Part shown: positions 26,040 to 35,318 of the stretch, piece by piece
How positions within the stretch are numbered: the stretch's first letter is position 1
Layout of the letters: each line of letters begins with the position of its first letter
From: Granulicella mallensis MP5ACTX8
Lineage (GTDB): Bacteria; Acidobacteriota; Terriglobia; Terriglobales; Acidobacteriaceae
Reading direction: 5' to 3'
Length of the DNA stretch: 64,000 nt
Assembly: GCF_000178955.2 (NCBI RefSeq)
Contig: NC_016631.1
Location: 6,014,001-6,078,000, forward strand
Translations under genes and position numbers: made by a program
Notes under the pieces: model-generated
Seen by the model: the letters and a program-made list of their open reading frames with translations, nothing else
What the model was told of the DNA's origin: nothing
The model's database searches: none

Positions 26040-28307
26040 ATGAGCTGTAATCGGAAGCAGAATCTCCTGCAGGCTGGACTATGGGCCTGCGTGGCGCTTA
26101 GTTCGGTGGGTGTCCAGGCGCAGTATCGACAGGAGTCTGGACACTCCATCGGCACCGTCACTACGCAGGGCAATCTCATCGTTCTTACGCTGGATGAAGA
26201 CGTGCTGGGGAAGGCGAATCTCTTCGACCTAGCCCATCACACCCTGCGGTTTACCCCCGAAGGTTCGCGCTATCGAGTGGAGGCCGTTCCGGTAAAGTGG
26301 GACTCCGAGTTTGGCACGGAGATGTCTGGACCCGAGGCGAATCTCAAAGGCTTCTCCTTCCCCTTCTCCGGCAAGACCTGGAATACCTTTTCTGTTGGCG
26401 TCACGGGGTCCATCGCCTTCGGTGAAGCACCCACAGCAGGCCGACAATCCATCGCCGAACCCAATCGCTCCGGCGGCCTGGCGATCAACCGTTTCGCCGA
26501 ACTCAAGCAGGCCGGCTCGGCCATCATCAACACCGTTCCCGCCATCAGCGTCTTCTTCAAGCCGCGCCTCTCCGGCAAGCGCTACCTCAAGGAGACCGCA
26601 GACCGTGCCGTCATCACCTGGAGCCTCACCGAGCCCATCGGCGGCGTGCAGGACATGTACTGGACGCCGACGGTGAACCGCTTTCAGGCAGTCCTCTACA
26701 AGGACGGTACGATCGAGCTCAACTACGACGACGTCCACGCCGAAGACGCCATCGTCGGCGTCTACCCCGTGGTCACGACCGGCAAAGAGACTGCGATCGC
26801 CACTGTTCCCGCTACGGAGAACGCGGCCATTGCCGCCAACCTCAACATCAAGAGCCTGAAGGTCTCCGCTGTCGACGGCCTGTTTCTCAAGGTAGACATC
26901 GAGACCCGTGGCCTCATCCTTCCTGAGACCGATCCCGCCGCCATGAGCATCGCCTACCGCGTCTGCATCGACCGCAACAAGCCCACAGCAGACTGCACGC
27001 CGAACTCCGATACCTCATGGACCATCCAAGCCGGCGGAGGACGCCGCAATCGTGGCGGAGCGCCTCACTACATTGCGTTCGGCCCCGGCGTGCTGCCCGC
27101 AGTCAAGGTCAGCGGAGACACGATCTCCATGCAGGGGACGCTGCCCGCCGGATACAAGCCCGGCGATCAGATCTTCCTCTCTGCCGCGGTGCAATCTCCC
27201 GGAATGCCTCCGGTCATCGCCGACCGCGTGTCGCCGCATCCGATCAAGCTCGCCGGTATCGCCAGCCCGGAGGTAGATCTTTCTACGTTGAAGAAGAAGG
27301 ACGGCCCGTTCGCCGTCGCCTTCGAATCGTTCCACTACATGAAGCCGCCGCGCGCAGTCGATCTCACCTGCTCCATCATCAAGGCGCTGGGCGATAACTT
27401 CGACATGCTCGCGTACTACTCGGACTTCCGCATAGACAATCCCGAGGCGGGCACTTCCAGCAATGGGCCGCTCGGCGGTGGTCCCAACGGCGGCGCCGTC
27501 ACAGGTATCGGCGCCGAGCAGCGCAATCTTGCCGCTTACTGCACGCAGGGACGTTTTCAGTGGCAGTTTATTCAGCCGGTCTACGTCGGCGCGAACCAGA
27601 TGCAGGAGTATCCGCCCGACGGTCTCAACGAGACGAGCATCCACAACGTCGCGGCGTACACGCATCAACTCGCCGAGCGCACGGCGAACGGCAAGATCCC
27701 GCCTTACGACTACGCGATGTCGCAGATCGGGCATGAGATGGGACACCGCTGGGCTGCCTTCGTTTCTGCGAAGGTTGGCGGCGAGACCATCGACCTCGGC
27801 CCCACGCACTGGGCCCGCGGTCTGCAGGCTCCTGTTGCCTTTCCCTACCAGCGTCCCACTGAAGCCTCCGCCATGGGCGGCGGTGTGTGGCAGGATAACT
27901 TCGACGGCACCTTCACCCAGCTCGATGACGACTACTACGTGCCCGCCACCGGCTGGTCGTACCTCGACCTCTACCTCATGGGCATGATCTCACCCGCCGA
28001 AGTGCCGGACTTCTTCATCCTGCGCAACATGGTGCCTGCAGGGCACGATGCCAACGGTCACGCGATCTTCAAGGCCGATCGCACCAAGGTCACCATTCAG
28101 GACGTCATCACCGCGGAGGGTCCTCGCCTGCCCGCAGTCGATCAGGCGCAGAAGAAGTTCAACACGGGCATGGTGATGGTCGTCGAACACGGCAAGCAGC
28201 CCAGCCCGAAGCTCATCGAAAGCGTCACAGGAATACGCGAACGGTGGATGGACTACTGGACTACGACCACCGGCCATCGCTCTACCATGACGGCGGACCC
28301 GAAGTAA
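26040..28307 (+). CDS. Secreted protein with HEMGH zinc-peptidase motif
   Basis: 755 residues with an N-terminal signal (MSCNRKQNLLQAGLWACVAL … VQAQ). The N-terminal ~230 residues look like a beta-rich, propeller- or lectin-like domain (SFPFSGKTWNTFSVGVTGSI). Near residue 565 lies HEMGHRW, an HExxH zinc-binding motif, with ATGWSYLDLYLMG shortly after. I do not recognise the family. The start at 26040 is supported by the signal peptide. It lies 8 bp after the S9 peptidase stop, so the two are probably co-transcribed and may act on the same peptide substrate. Confidence 0.7.
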   Translation: MSCNRKQNLLQAGLWACVALSSVGVQAQYRQESGHSIGTVTTQGNLIVLTLDEDVLGKANLFDLAHHTLRFTPEGSRYRVEAVPVKWDSEFGTEMSGPEANLKGFSFPFSGKTWNTFSVGVTGSIAFGEAPTAGRQSIAEPNRSGGLAINRFAELKQAGSAIINTVPAISVFFKPRLSGKRYLKETADRAVITWSLTEPIGGVQDMYWTPTVNRFQAVLYKDGTIELNYDDVHAEDAIVGVYPVVTTGKETAIATVPATENAAIAANLNIKSLKVSAVDGLFLKVDIETRGLILPETDPAAMSIAYRVCIDRNKPTADCTPNSDTSWTIQAGGGRRNRGGAPHYIAFGPGVLPAVKVSGDTISMQGTLPAGYKPGDQIFLSAAVQSPGMPPVIADRVSPHPIKLAGIASPEVDLSTLKKKDGPFAVAFESFHYMKPPRAVDLTCSIIKALGDNFDMLAYYSDFRIDNPEAGTSSNGPLGGGPNGGAVTGIGAEQRNLAAYCTQGRFQWQFIQPVYVGANQMQEYPPDGLNETSIHNVAAYTHQLAERTANGKIPPYDYAMSQIGHEMGHRWAAFVSAKVGGETIDLGPTHWARGLQAPVAFPYQRPTEASAMGGGVWQDNFDGTFTQLDDDYYVPATGWSYLDLYLMGMISPAEVPDFFILRNMVPAGHDANGHAIFKADRTKVTIQDVITAEGPRLPAVDQAQKKFNTGMVMVVEHGKQPSPKLIESVTGIRERWMDYWTTTTGHRSTMTADPK

Positions 28308-28400
28308 TCATTCAGGAGCAAACAAAGCCCCTGGAGCACAGCCTGCTCCAGGGGCTTGATGCGTGGCGGCGAGATAGTCGATCTCTTGCAGCTCCTCGTA
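28308..28400 (-). pseudogene. Remnant of an aldo/keto reductase C-terminus
   Basis: Read on the minus strand, this gives a 30-residue frame (YEELQEIDYLAATHQ … GALFAPE, stop). It matches the last 30 residues of the intact reductase encoded at 35319-36317 at 20 positions by my count, including the identical LFAPE stop end. Nothing upstream continues the reductase; an in-frame stop lies a few codons earlier, in the acr3 3' end. It is therefore a detached 3' fragment, wedged between the metalloprotein gene and acr3. It contains a strong hairpin (CCCCTGGAGCA/TGCTCCAGGGG) that may act as a terminator for acr3. Confidence 0.7.
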
Positions 28401-28415
28401 CCATAGGGCGTGCTA

Positions 28416-29543
28416 TCAAACTGCTCCTCGAGCACCTTCTACAGGGTGGGCCTGAACCCTCTTCATCTCTGTGCTGAAGTACCGGCGTCTCATCCAGAAC
28501 GCGACGTTCACCAATCCAATAAGCGCGGGGACCTCTATGAGTGGACCCACCACTCCAACAAAGGCCTCGCCCGAGTTCAGGCCGAAGACAGCTACTGCGA
28601 CCGCAATCGCCAGCTCAAAGTTGTTCCCGGCAGCGGTAAAGGACAGCGTTGCGGACTGCGCGTAGTCCGCCCCCAGCTTCCTGCCCATCCAGAAGCTCAC
28701 CAGGAACATGATGACGAAGTAGATGACGAGTGGGATAGCGATCTTGACCACATCGAACGGCAGCCGCACGATCAGGTCGCCTTTGAGTGAGAACATGACA
28801 AGGATCGTGAACAGCAACGCCACAAGCGTGAGAGGGCTGATGCGAGGAATAAAACGCGTTCGATACCACACCTCACCCTTCGCTTGAATCAGGACGTAGC
28901 GAGTAAGGAAACCAGCAACGAATGGAACACCAAGGTAAAGACCGACGCTCTTTGCAATCTGACCGATACCGATAGGAACGATACTTCCCTCCAAGCCAAA
29001 CCACTTCGGAAGAACAGCCAGAAACACCCAGGCATAGAGGCTGTAAAAGAGCACCTGAAACACGCTGTTGATCGCTACGAGGCCAGCAACATAATCCGTA
29101 TCTCCTTCGGCAAGTTCATTCCAGACCAGGACCATGGCAATGCAACGGGCGATGCCGATCAGGATCAGACCACGCATATAGGCAGGCTCGCCTTTGAGAA
29201 AGACAATGGCCAGAAGGAACATCAGTATCGGCCCAACGATCCAGTTCTGCACAAGAGACAGGCCAAGAATGCGCTTATTGCGGAAGACCTCGCCCAACTT
29301 TTCATAACGGACTTTCGCCAGCGGCGGAAACATCATAACGATGAGGCCGATGGCGATAGGAATATTCGTCGTGCCGGACTGGAAGCGGTTGACGAACCCC
29401 GCGGAGGACGGGATCAAGTGGCCGAGGGCAACTCCCATCGCCATCGCCAGGAAGATCCAGAGCGTGAGAAACCGATCCAAAAACGAGAGCTTCTTGCGAG
29501 CAGCCGGAGCACAGACACGGCCTTGAGTGATCGAAGCTGACAC
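28416..29543 (-). CDS. acr3: Arsenite efflux transporter, ACR3 family
   Basis: A 375-residue inner-membrane protein with about ten hydrophobic segments that exports arsenite. Family landmarks are [20 protein letters not shown] at the first helix, [35 protein letters not shown] with the conserved Cys of the pore, and [20 protein letters not shown] near the end. The GTG start overlaps the last base of the arsR stop codon (TAGTG), so translation is coupled. Resistance needs the divergent arsC product to reduce arsenate first. Confidence 0.93.
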   Translation of the reverse strand: MSASITQGRVCAPAARKKLSFLDRFLTLWIFLAMAMGVALGHLIPSSAGFVNRFQSGTTNIPIAIGLIVMMFPPLAKVRYEKLGEVFRNKRILGLSLVQNWIVGPILMFLLAIVFLKGEPAYMRGLILIGIARCIAMVLVWNELAEGDTDYVAGLVAINSVFQVLFYSLYAWVFLAVLPKWFGLEGSIVPIGIGQIAKSVGLYLGVPFVAGFLTRYVLIQAKGEVWYRTRFIPRISPLTLVALLFTILVMFSLKGDLIVRLPFDVVKIAIPLVIYFVIMFLVSFWMGRKLGADYAQSATLSFTAAGNNFELAIAVAVAVFGLNSGEAFVGVVGPLIEVPALIGLVNVAFWMRRRYFSTEMKRVQAHPVEGARGAV

Positions 29544-29956
29544 TAGCAGACCTCACAGGATGGAGCTTCGAGCCTGGTGGGAAGCGGAGCGCCTTCCAGC
29601 AGGACATATTTCGATGGGGAGCAGCAGGCTTTTGTAAGCCGCGCCCTGTCCGCCTGCATTGGCTTTTCTTCTTTCAGCCAACCGAGCGTCTGCTTCAGGA
29701 TCTGCGCGGCTCCCACGTGCTGCGGCATGACGATGCGATAGTGCATCCACTTACTTTCCCGCCGCGCTGAGACGATCCCGGCGCTACGCAGGTAGGCCAG
29801 ATGCCGCGAGATCTTCGATTGAGGCCCGCCGAGGATTTCTACAAAGTAGCAAACGCAAATCTCCTGGTCGCCCATGAGGTTCAGCAGCCGGAGCCGCGTG
29901 TTATCGCCGAGAGCCTGAAAGAACCGTTCCACGTTATACGTCTGTTTCGCAGCCAT
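29543..29956 (-). CDS. arsR: ArsR family arsenic-responsive repressor
   Basis: A 137-residue winged-helix repressor. The DNA-binding core is [20 protein letters not shown] … [14 protein letters not shown]. The metal site is [10 protein letters not shown], with the CxC pair typical of arsenite-sensing ArsR proteins. The tail adds further Cys residues (TKACCSPSK and CEVC at the end) that may assist sensing. The open frame extends upstream to 30028, but the ATG at 29956 gives the usual start ([19 protein letters not shown]) and leaves the promoter palindrome outside the gene. It controls acr3 downstream and probably divergent arsC. Confidence 0.92.
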   Translation of the reverse strand: MAAKQTYNVERFFQALGDNTRLRLLNLMGDQEICVCYFVEILGGPQSKISRHLAYLRSAGIVSARRESKWMHYRIVMPQHVGAAQILKQTLGWLKEEKPMQADRARLTKACCSPSKYVLLEGAPLPTRLEAPSCEVC

Positions 29957-29969
29957 AGACTTATATATA

Positions 29970-29991
29970 TGCATTGGCGTATATGAATGCA
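29970..29991. promoter_or_regulatory. Candidate ArsR operator
   Basis: TGCATT and its complement AATGCA flank a 10-base spacer, within an AT-rich stretch (ATATATAT … GTATATG) between arsR and arsC. Position and symmetry fit an ArsR site repressing both directions. Confidence 0.6.
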
Positions 29992-30068
29992 AGTCATATA
30001 GTCGCCTAAGCAGATATTTACCGGTCAAGCCTACGACGGCCAGGAACGCTCACGTATCAGGAGACATC

Positions 30069-30476
30069 ATGCAGACCGTCATCTTTGCCTGCGTTCACAA
30101 TGCCGGTCGCTCCCAGATGGCGGCGGCCTTCTTCAATCTGCTTGCCGCTCCCTCCAAGGCACGAGCAGTCTCAGCAGGAACCTCGCCCGCGTTGCGTGTT
30201 CATCCCGAGGTCCTTGAGGTCATGAAGGAAGTCGGGATCGATCTAAGCGAAGCCAAGCCCCAGAAGCTCACCGATGAACTGGCGCGGCAAGGCCAGTTGC
30301 TCATCACCATGGGCTGTGGGGATCAATGCCCCTACGTTCCCGGACTTCGCCGGGATGACTGGCCTTTGCCCGATCCTAAAGGCCGGCCGATGGAAGAGGT
30401 GCGCAACGTGCGGGATGAAATTCGTACCCGCGTGTATGACTTGCTAAAAGCTGAAGGACTATCACTAGCCGAATAG
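30069..30476 (+). CDS. arsC: Arsenate reductase (low-molecular-weight phosphatase type)
   Basis: A 135-residue cytoplasmic enzyme reducing arsenate to arsenite. The phosphatase-like P-loop is CVHNAGRS (CX5R with catalytic Cys8). A second redox pair lies in TMGCGDQCPY, giving the Cys triad of the thioredoxin-coupled class, and DWPLPDP supplies the catalytic Asp. Transcribed away from arsR across the presumed operator, giving a minimal arsR-acr3/arsC island. Confidence 0.93.
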   Translation: MQTVIFACVHNAGRSQMAAAFFNLLAAPSKARAVSAGTSPALRVHPEVLEVMKEVGIDLSEAKPQKLTDELARQGQLLITMGCGDQCPYVPGLRRDDWPLPDPKGRPMEEVRNVRDEIRTRVYDLLKAEGLSLAE

Positions 30477-30484
30477 CTGCATTA

Positions 30485-30534
30485 CGAGTCGGGCCTCCAC
30501 CAGATCATTCAGGGTCTTGATGCGTGGCGGAGAA
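30485..30534 (-). pseudogene. Second, shorter remnant of the aldo/keto reductase 3' end
   Basis: The minus strand reads …SATHQDPE then stop (30505-30534), matching the reductase end SAMHQDP…PE with the internal hairpin part removed. The flank 30485-30504 (GTCGGGCCTCCACCAGAT) matches the DNA just after the real reductase stop at 35298-35318 (GTCGGCCCTCCACCGGAT). So the copied block includes downstream DNA too. Confidence 0.6.
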
Positions 30535-30653
30535 TGTAATTGCCTAAAATCGGACTTTCGAGAAACTACTGGGTCCCTCGTGAGCCGACATGTAATATCG
30601 GAATCGAACCTGAGCACAGACATGCTACTCCACGTCCGGAGAATGAAAGCGCC

Positions 30654-31598
30654 ATGACTATCCTTGCTCGCCTGGAGCTCTGGAAGGAGCAAGGGGCAAT
30701 ATCGAGTGAGCAGCAGGCTCATTTAGCGAGCCTCTCTCGACAAGAACCCTTTTCGCTCTCGCTCGAGCTTAACCTTCTCCTCTATGCAGGTGTGTTGGCG
30801 TTCATCGCCGGACTTGGCTGGACTGTCTCGACCTGGTCGCAGCAACTCGGTGATGTACTCGTCCTGACCGTTCTCTCCATCCTCCTCACCGCCTCCTTTT
30901 GGTATTGCTTTTCCCGCGCGCCGGCCTGGTTGGCTGCGGAGACGGCTGCACCGACTCCGATCTTCGACTATGTCCTCTACCTCGGCAGCCTCGTCTGGTG
31001 CGTAGAACTCGGTTACCTGGAGAACCGTTTCCACGTCCTTTCCGGGCAATGGGACCTCTATCTCCTGGCCACGGCCCTCCTCTTCTTCTTCCTTGCCTAT
31101 CGTTTCGACAATCGCTTCGTGCTGTCTCTCGCTTTGTCCTCACTCGCAGGATGGTTCGGGCTCACGATCTCGCATTGGCCGTCCCATCAGGACGCGGCCT
31201 ACCGGCAATACGCGTTGCTCTACAGCCTGCTGGTCGGTATAGCGGGCGCGATTCTCCAGCGCCTCAAAGTGAAGCCGCATTTCTTTGGCACGTATCTGAA
31301 CATCGCCACCAATGTTCTCTTCTGGGCAATCCTCTCCGGGGTCTTCGAACGGGAAGGCAATGGACTGTGGCTTGTCTTTCTGCTGATCGCTTGTGGTTCG
31401 TCTCTTGCCTGGGGCTTGAAGCGCCGCGAGTTTGCCTTCGTTGCCTATGCCGCCGTCTACGGCTACGTGGGAGTCAGCTCGCTGCTCATCCGCGACGCCT
31501 CGGACTTCACCTTTATCCTGGCCTACTTCACGATCACCGCAATCGCAATGATCGTGATGCTTGTCCAGATCGCGCGTCACTTTGGGAGGGCGGAGTGA
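30654..31598 (+). CDS. DUF2157-type polytopic membrane protein
   Basis: 314 residues. A short N-terminal soluble helix pair (LARLELWKEQGAISSEQQAHL) is the DUF2157 signature and is followed by about eight or nine hydrophobic segments. Function of the family is unknown. The ATG at 30654 starts exactly at the domain; the open frame upstream (to 30540) covers the repeat remnant and is not credible protein. Its stop overlaps the GTG of the next, similarly built gene by four bases (GTGA), so the pair is translationally coupled and probably forms a complex. Confidence 0.75.
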   Translation: MTILARLELWKEQGAISSEQQAHLASLSRQEPFSLSLELNLLLYAGVLAFIAGLGWTVSTWSQQLGDVLVLTVLSILLTASFWYCFSRAPAWLAAETAAPTPIFDYVLYLGSLVWCVELGYLENRFHVLSGQWDLYLLATALLFFFLAYRFDNRFVLSLALSSLAGWFGLTISHWPSHQDAAYRQYALLYSLLVGIAGAILQRLKVKPHFFGTYLNIATNVLFWAILSGVFEREGNGLWLVFLLIACGSSLAWGLKRREFAFVAYAAVYGYVGVSSLLIRDASDFTFILAYFTITAIAMIVMLVQIARHFGRAE

Positions 31599-32809
31599 GA
31601 ATCTACACGGACGCGAACGAAGAGTCTCTGCGCGCTCAAAAACTCCTGACGCAGTGGGCCGGCGACGGTTCCCTGAGCAAGGAGCAGTACCAGCGTCTTG
31701 AACAAGACACGGTCTCCGACCTGCGCACCACGAATATCTTTTTGAGGCTGGTACTTTTCTTCTTCACCATCCTCGGCGTAGCCGCCGCAGTCGCGCTCTT
31801 CTTCGTGATCTTTCTTTCGCGGCCATCGGAACAGACCACAGGCTTATGGTTATTGATCTTCGCTGCTGTCTCCTACACGGCCGCCGAGGTCGCCGTAGCC
31901 CAGGCCCGTCTGTATCGCTACGGAATCGAGGAAGCACTCGCCGTCTGTTCGGTTGCTTTTCTGTGTGCAGGACTAGCTCTCTTTTCTTTCAGTGGCGCTC
32001 CTAATTCCTCGCGCGAAATTCAGCTTGTGGTTTCCGCCGCTGGGGCCATGGCTTCGCTTTGGATCTGGTATCGCTTCAATCTGTGGTACACCTTTCCCGC
32101 CGCGATGATCTTCGCCATCTTCCTGCCCGCCTCCTGGACCGCCTCTCCCTCGGCGCAGCATATCTTCATCTCAGCGTTGTACGCAGCCGGACTAGTCTTT
32201 ATAGTCCCCATCCGCTCCCGCCACCGCTTCGATTACCTTGAAGATGCGTATTCGATCTCTGAGGCGTTTCTGTGGCTCGGTATATACCTGATCCTGAACC
32301 TCAAGATTTCAGCTTTGGGCTTGCCCTCACAGTGGTGGAGCGACATGTGGCTCACCTCGGAATCCGCTGGCCCGTTCTACTGGGCGACGTGGGTGCTCAC
32401 ATGGTGCCTGCCGCCCCTCATACTCACACGCGGCATTCGCCAGAAGGATCGCTTCATCATCGCGGTGGGCGCACTTACTGCCGTCCTCACCCTTGCCACC
32501 AACAAACCATACCTCGGCTGGCAGCGGCATACCTGGGACCCGATGCTTCTCGGGATAGCACTGACTGGCGTTGCCTTGTTCCTTCGACGCTGGCTCGCTC
32601 AGGGGCCGAGCGGAGTTCGCCACGGCTTTACGGCTGCACGTCTGTCGGGGAAGGACAAACACGCGATGAGCGTCGGCTCTGCCGTACTCGGACTGATAAC
32701 CCCTCAATCCATAACGCCAACCCCGCAAACGCCAACCCCGCAACCAACCGGTCCGGACTCTCGGTTTGGAGGAGGATCGGGAGGCGGAGGCGCCAGCGGC
32801 GATTTTTAA
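31595..32809 (+). CDS. Polytopic membrane protein with Gly-rich C-terminal tail
   Basis: 404 residues from a GTG. The N-terminal SLRAQKLLTQWAGDGSLSKE … YQRLEQD helix pair resembles the DUF2157 start of its upstream partner, followed by ten or so hydrophobic segments. The tail is Pro/Thr/Gln-rich and ends FGGGSGGGGASGDF, the glycine-rich ending seen in TPM-domain and related membrane proteins. Probable complex partner of the preceding gene. A long upstream open frame in the same phase (from 30899) overlaps that gene and is rejected. Confidence 0.7.
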   Translation: MRIYTDANEESLRAQKLLTQWAGDGSLSKEQYQRLEQDTVSDLRTTNIFLRLVLFFFTILGVAAAVALFFVIFLSRPSEQTTGLWLLIFAAVSYTAAEVAVAQARLYRYGIEEALAVCSVAFLCAGLALFSFSGAPNSSREIQLVVSAAGAMASLWIWYRFNLWYTFPAAMIFAIFLPASWTASPSAQHIFISALYAAGLVFIVPIRSRHRFDYLEDAYSISEAFLWLGIYLILNLKISALGLPSQWWSDMWLTSESAGPFYWATWVLTWCLPPLILTRGIRQKDRFIIAVGALTAVLTLATNKPYLGWQRHTWDPMLLGIALTGVALFLRRWLAQGPSGVRHGFTAARLSGKDKHAMSVGSAVLGLITPQSITPTPQTPTPQPTGPDSRFGGGSGGGGASGDF

Positions 32810-32854
32810 AGCGCTTGCCAACCGATACAATCGGTTATTCCACTTCCCACCAGA

Positions 32855-33532
32855 TCACTCAGAAGTAGGAGAGGTGGGGTTAGGCTGCGCGAGTGCCATA
32901 GCGCGCGGCCGTATCAGTAGCATCCCGACGACAAACCCGGTGACTAAACCACCGAAGTGGGCGGAAAGGTCTGTCGTTCTGGTGATGGAACCGTAGACGA
33001 CGTTGTAGAGAACGAAGATTCCTGCTGACTTGGCGATGCTCTTCGTTACCGCTGGGTCGAGCGACCGTCGATTTCTGAGGAGAAAACCGAACACTGCTCC
33101 GTACAGGCCAAAGATGGCTCCGGAGGCGCCTGCGCCGACCACCATCGGATGCACCCAAACACTTACAAGACTGCCGCCGAGGCCTGCGAAGAAGTAAATC
33201 AGCAGATAGCGTATGCGCCCGAAGGCCATTTCAATAAACGGCCCTATCTGGAAGAGCACATACATATTGAAGCCAATATGGATGATGCCGAAGTGAAGAA
33301 AGCAGGAGGTGAGCAGACGCCACCATTGATGTGCGCCTACGGTGAGCGGGCCGAAGTCCCCACCCCAGTTCGCGACGTCGAGGGCTGTGGGCTCGGTGAA
33401 GGAGACGCCACTTGCCACCATGGCGGCAAAGACCAGGACATTGATCGCGATCAGAGCGTAGGTAATGGTGTAGGGACTGGGGGCGCGGGAGGCCGAGGAT
33501 TGTCGGGGGAGGGTTTTGGCGGTGTGATCCAT
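32855..33532 (-). CDS. Rhomboid family intramembrane serine protease
   Basis: 225 residues, six or seven hydrophobic segments, cutting other membrane proteins inside the bilayer. Catalytic serine in GAGASGAIFGLYGAV (GxSG) and histidine in SAHFGGLVTGF of the last helix. Upstream, HFGIIHIGFNMYVLFQIGP carries the H…xxN loop/helix motif that stabilises the oxyanion. The start at 33532 (MDHTAKTL) avoids an unlikely charged extension to 33658. Its partner genes are not informative. Confidence 0.9.
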   Translation of the reverse strand: MDHTAKTLPRQSSASRAPSPYTITYALIAINVLVFAAMVASGVSFTEPTALDVANWGGDFGPLTVGAHQWWRLLTSCFLHFGIIHIGFNMYVLFQIGPFIEMAFGRIRYLLIYFFAGLGGSLVSVWVHPMVVGAGASGAIFGLYGAVFGFLLRNRRSLDPAVTKSIAKSAGIFVLYNVVYGSITRTTDLSAHFGGLVTGFVVGMLLIRPRAMALAQPNPTSPTSE

Positions 33533-33642
33533 GTGTCTACAGTTCACTCCCTTTGAGTTTGCATAATCATAGCGCGGACGATACCGAGGCGTACCGGTGC
33601 CATGTAATGCAGACCTCGTCAGGGATGCTTCTGGATTGTTGC

Positions 33643-33700
33643 CAAATCGCCGAGTCAATCATTGAGCCTCTGTTGGCAGTAGAAGTCGGCTCGCCACGCT
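33643..33700. repeat. Copy of the reductase-downstream repeat
   Basis: AAATCGCCGAGTCAATCATTG … GCAGTAGAAGTCGG here matches 35259-35307 (AAATCGCCGAGTCATTCATTG … GAGCAGAAGTCGG), the DNA next to the aldo/keto reductase end. Together with 30485-30534 and 28308-28400 it shows that one ~130-bp block has been scattered within 7 kb. Confidence 0.6.
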
Positions 33701-33781
33701 CCCGCTGAAAAAGTCGATGCCCATCTTTGGAAGGATGACCTTAAGTATTTTGTGCAAGTTGTTTCGTCATCCCAGCACAAA

Positions 33782-33803
33782 GGCCCGGGCCAAAGCCCGG
33801 GCC
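33782..33803 (-). terminator. Hairpin after formaldehyde dehydrogenase
   Basis: GGCCCGGGC/GCCCGGGCC arms (9 bp, four-base loop) about 22 bp after the minus-strand stop, followed by TTTGTG on that strand. Probable rho-independent terminator. Confidence 0.65.
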
Positions 33804-33825
33804 CTCTCAATCCTGCAAGCAGGAT

Positions 33826-35016
33826 CTAAGCCCCCAGCATGCCATGAGGATCAAGCACGAACTTCTTTGCTGCACCCTTGTCAAAGTCCGCATAGCCCTG
33901 AGCAGCTTCACTCAGAGGAATAACGGTTGCGTTTACAATCTTGCCGATAGGCAGCCGGTCATGAAGAATGGCCTGCATCAACTGGCGGTTGTACTTCAGT
34001 ACAGGAGTCTGCCCCGTATAGAACCGGTGCGACTTCGCCCAGCCCAGGCCGAACCGCATCTTCAGATTTCCGGTCTTGCTCGCTTCATCATGCGCACCCG
34101 GATCCTCGGTGACATACAGTCCGGGGATGCCAATTGACCCAGCAGCCCTCGTGATCGTCATCAGCGAGTTCAGCACAGTTGCCGGAGCCTCTTCACCATC
34201 CTTACCCTGCGCCTTTGCTTCAAAGCCAACCGCATCAATCGAAGCATCAACCTCCCGCTGTCCGATCGCCTTCTCAATCAAGTCGGTCAGGTTATCGCTC
34301 GTCGTCAGATCAAGCGGTACATAGCCCATACTCTCGGCATGTGCCAACCGCTCCTTGTTCATGTCTCCAATCATCACGACTGCCGCGCCCAGCACATGTG
34401 CGGAAGCCGCCGTCGCCAAACCTACGGGGCCAGCTCCGGCCACATACACGATCGATCCGACACCGACACCTGCATTCACCGCACCGTGAAAGCCGGTCGG
34501 CAGAATGTCCGAAAGCATCGTCAGGTCCTTGATCTTCGACATCGCTTGTTCTTTGTCGGGGAAAGGGATCAGGTTGAAGTCGGCGTAGGGCACCATCACA
34601 TACTCCGCCTGCCCACCAACCCAGCCGCCCATATCGACATACCCAAACGCGCCGCCTGCGCGGCCGGGATTGACGTTCAGACACACGCCTGTCTCCTGCA
34701 TTCTGCAAGTCCGGCAACGTCCGCAAGCAACGTTGAACGGTACCGTCACCAGGTCACCCTTCTTGATGTACTCGACGTCCGATCCAAGCTCGATCACCTC
34801 TCCGGTAATCTCATGGCCAAGCACCATCCCAGTCGGAGCAGTCGTACGCCCTCGCACCATATGCTGGTCAGATCCGCAGATGTTGGTCGAAACCACCTTC
34901 AGGATCACGGCATGCTCAATCTTCTTGCCTGCTGGATTCTGCATCTTTGGGAAGTCAATCGACTGCACTTCCACCTTGTTCTGTCCTAGATAAACAACGC
35001 CGCGATTTTCAGCCAT
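33826..35016 (-). CDS. fdhA: Glutathione-independent formaldehyde dehydrogenase (zinc medium-chain dehydrogenase)
   Basis: A 396-residue MDR-family enzyme. The catalytic zinc site is Cys47 (NICGSDQH) with GHE at about 67-69. The structural zinc site is Cys98, 101, 104 and 112 (CGRCRTCRMQETGVC). The NAD-binding glycine motif is VYVAGAGPVGLATA. MVRGRTTAPTGMVLGHEITG and the long insert FHGAVNAGVGVG match the Pseudomonas putida FdhA type, which keeps NAD bound and dismutates or oxidises formaldehyde. Other aldehydes are possible substrates. Single gene with its own terminator. Confidence 0.88.
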   Translation of the reverse strand: MAENRGVVYLGQNKVEVQSIDFPKMQNPAGKKIEHAVILKVVSTNICGSDQHMVRGRTTAPTGMVLGHEITGEVIELGSDVEYIKKGDLVTVPFNVACGRCRTCRMQETGVCLNVNPGRAGGAFGYVDMGGWVGGQAEYVMVPYADFNLIPFPDKEQAMSKIKDLTMLSDILPTGFHGAVNAGVGVGSIVYVAGAGPVGLATAASAHVLGAAVVMIGDMNKERLAHAESMGYVPLDLTTSDNLTDLIEKAIGQREVDASIDAVGFEAKAQGKDGEEAPATVLNSLMTITRAAGSIGIPGLYVTEDPGAHDEASKTGNLKMRFGLGWAKSHRFYTGQTPVLKYNRQLMQAILHDRLPIGKIVNATVIPLSEAAQGYADFDKGAAKKFVLDPHGMLGA

Positions 35017-35318
35017 TGCACTTTCCTTATCTTGTTCAAATACGTTAGGGGATCTAACTCCAGATTAAGAGTTGGCACGGTCACCCAAACACTCTCAAGA
35101 CCCATTCAGTGAGATGCCGTTCCACACACATAAGCACCCCCCAATCATTTTGCAATCCTTGGTTTCCTGCGCTGACCTATCCAGGGTGAAACAACGGCAG
35201 GCGTTGCGAATGTGGTATTCCGGACGAGTCCAATGTGGTCGTATTCTCTCAGTTCTGCTAAATCGCCGAGTCATTCATTGTGCCATTATTGGCGAGCAGA
35301 AGTCGGCCCTCCACCGGA
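35017..35318. other. Intergenic region with dispersed repeat
   Basis: No gene. The half nearest the reductase (about 35259-35318) is the repeat block copied at 33643 and 30485. The half nearest fdhA has only its presumed promoter, which I cannot pinpoint. Confidence 0.45.

Noticed and set aside
30594-30612. GGTTCGATTCC on the minus strand, resembling a tRNA T-loop
   Set aside because: The flanking bases do not form the T-stem and no cloverleaf can be drawn around it.
30899-31594. Upstream extension of the second DUF2157-like gene to 30899
   Set aside because: Out-of-frame overlap with the preceding membrane protein and Arg/Pro/His-rich composition; the coupled GTG at 31595 is the natural start.
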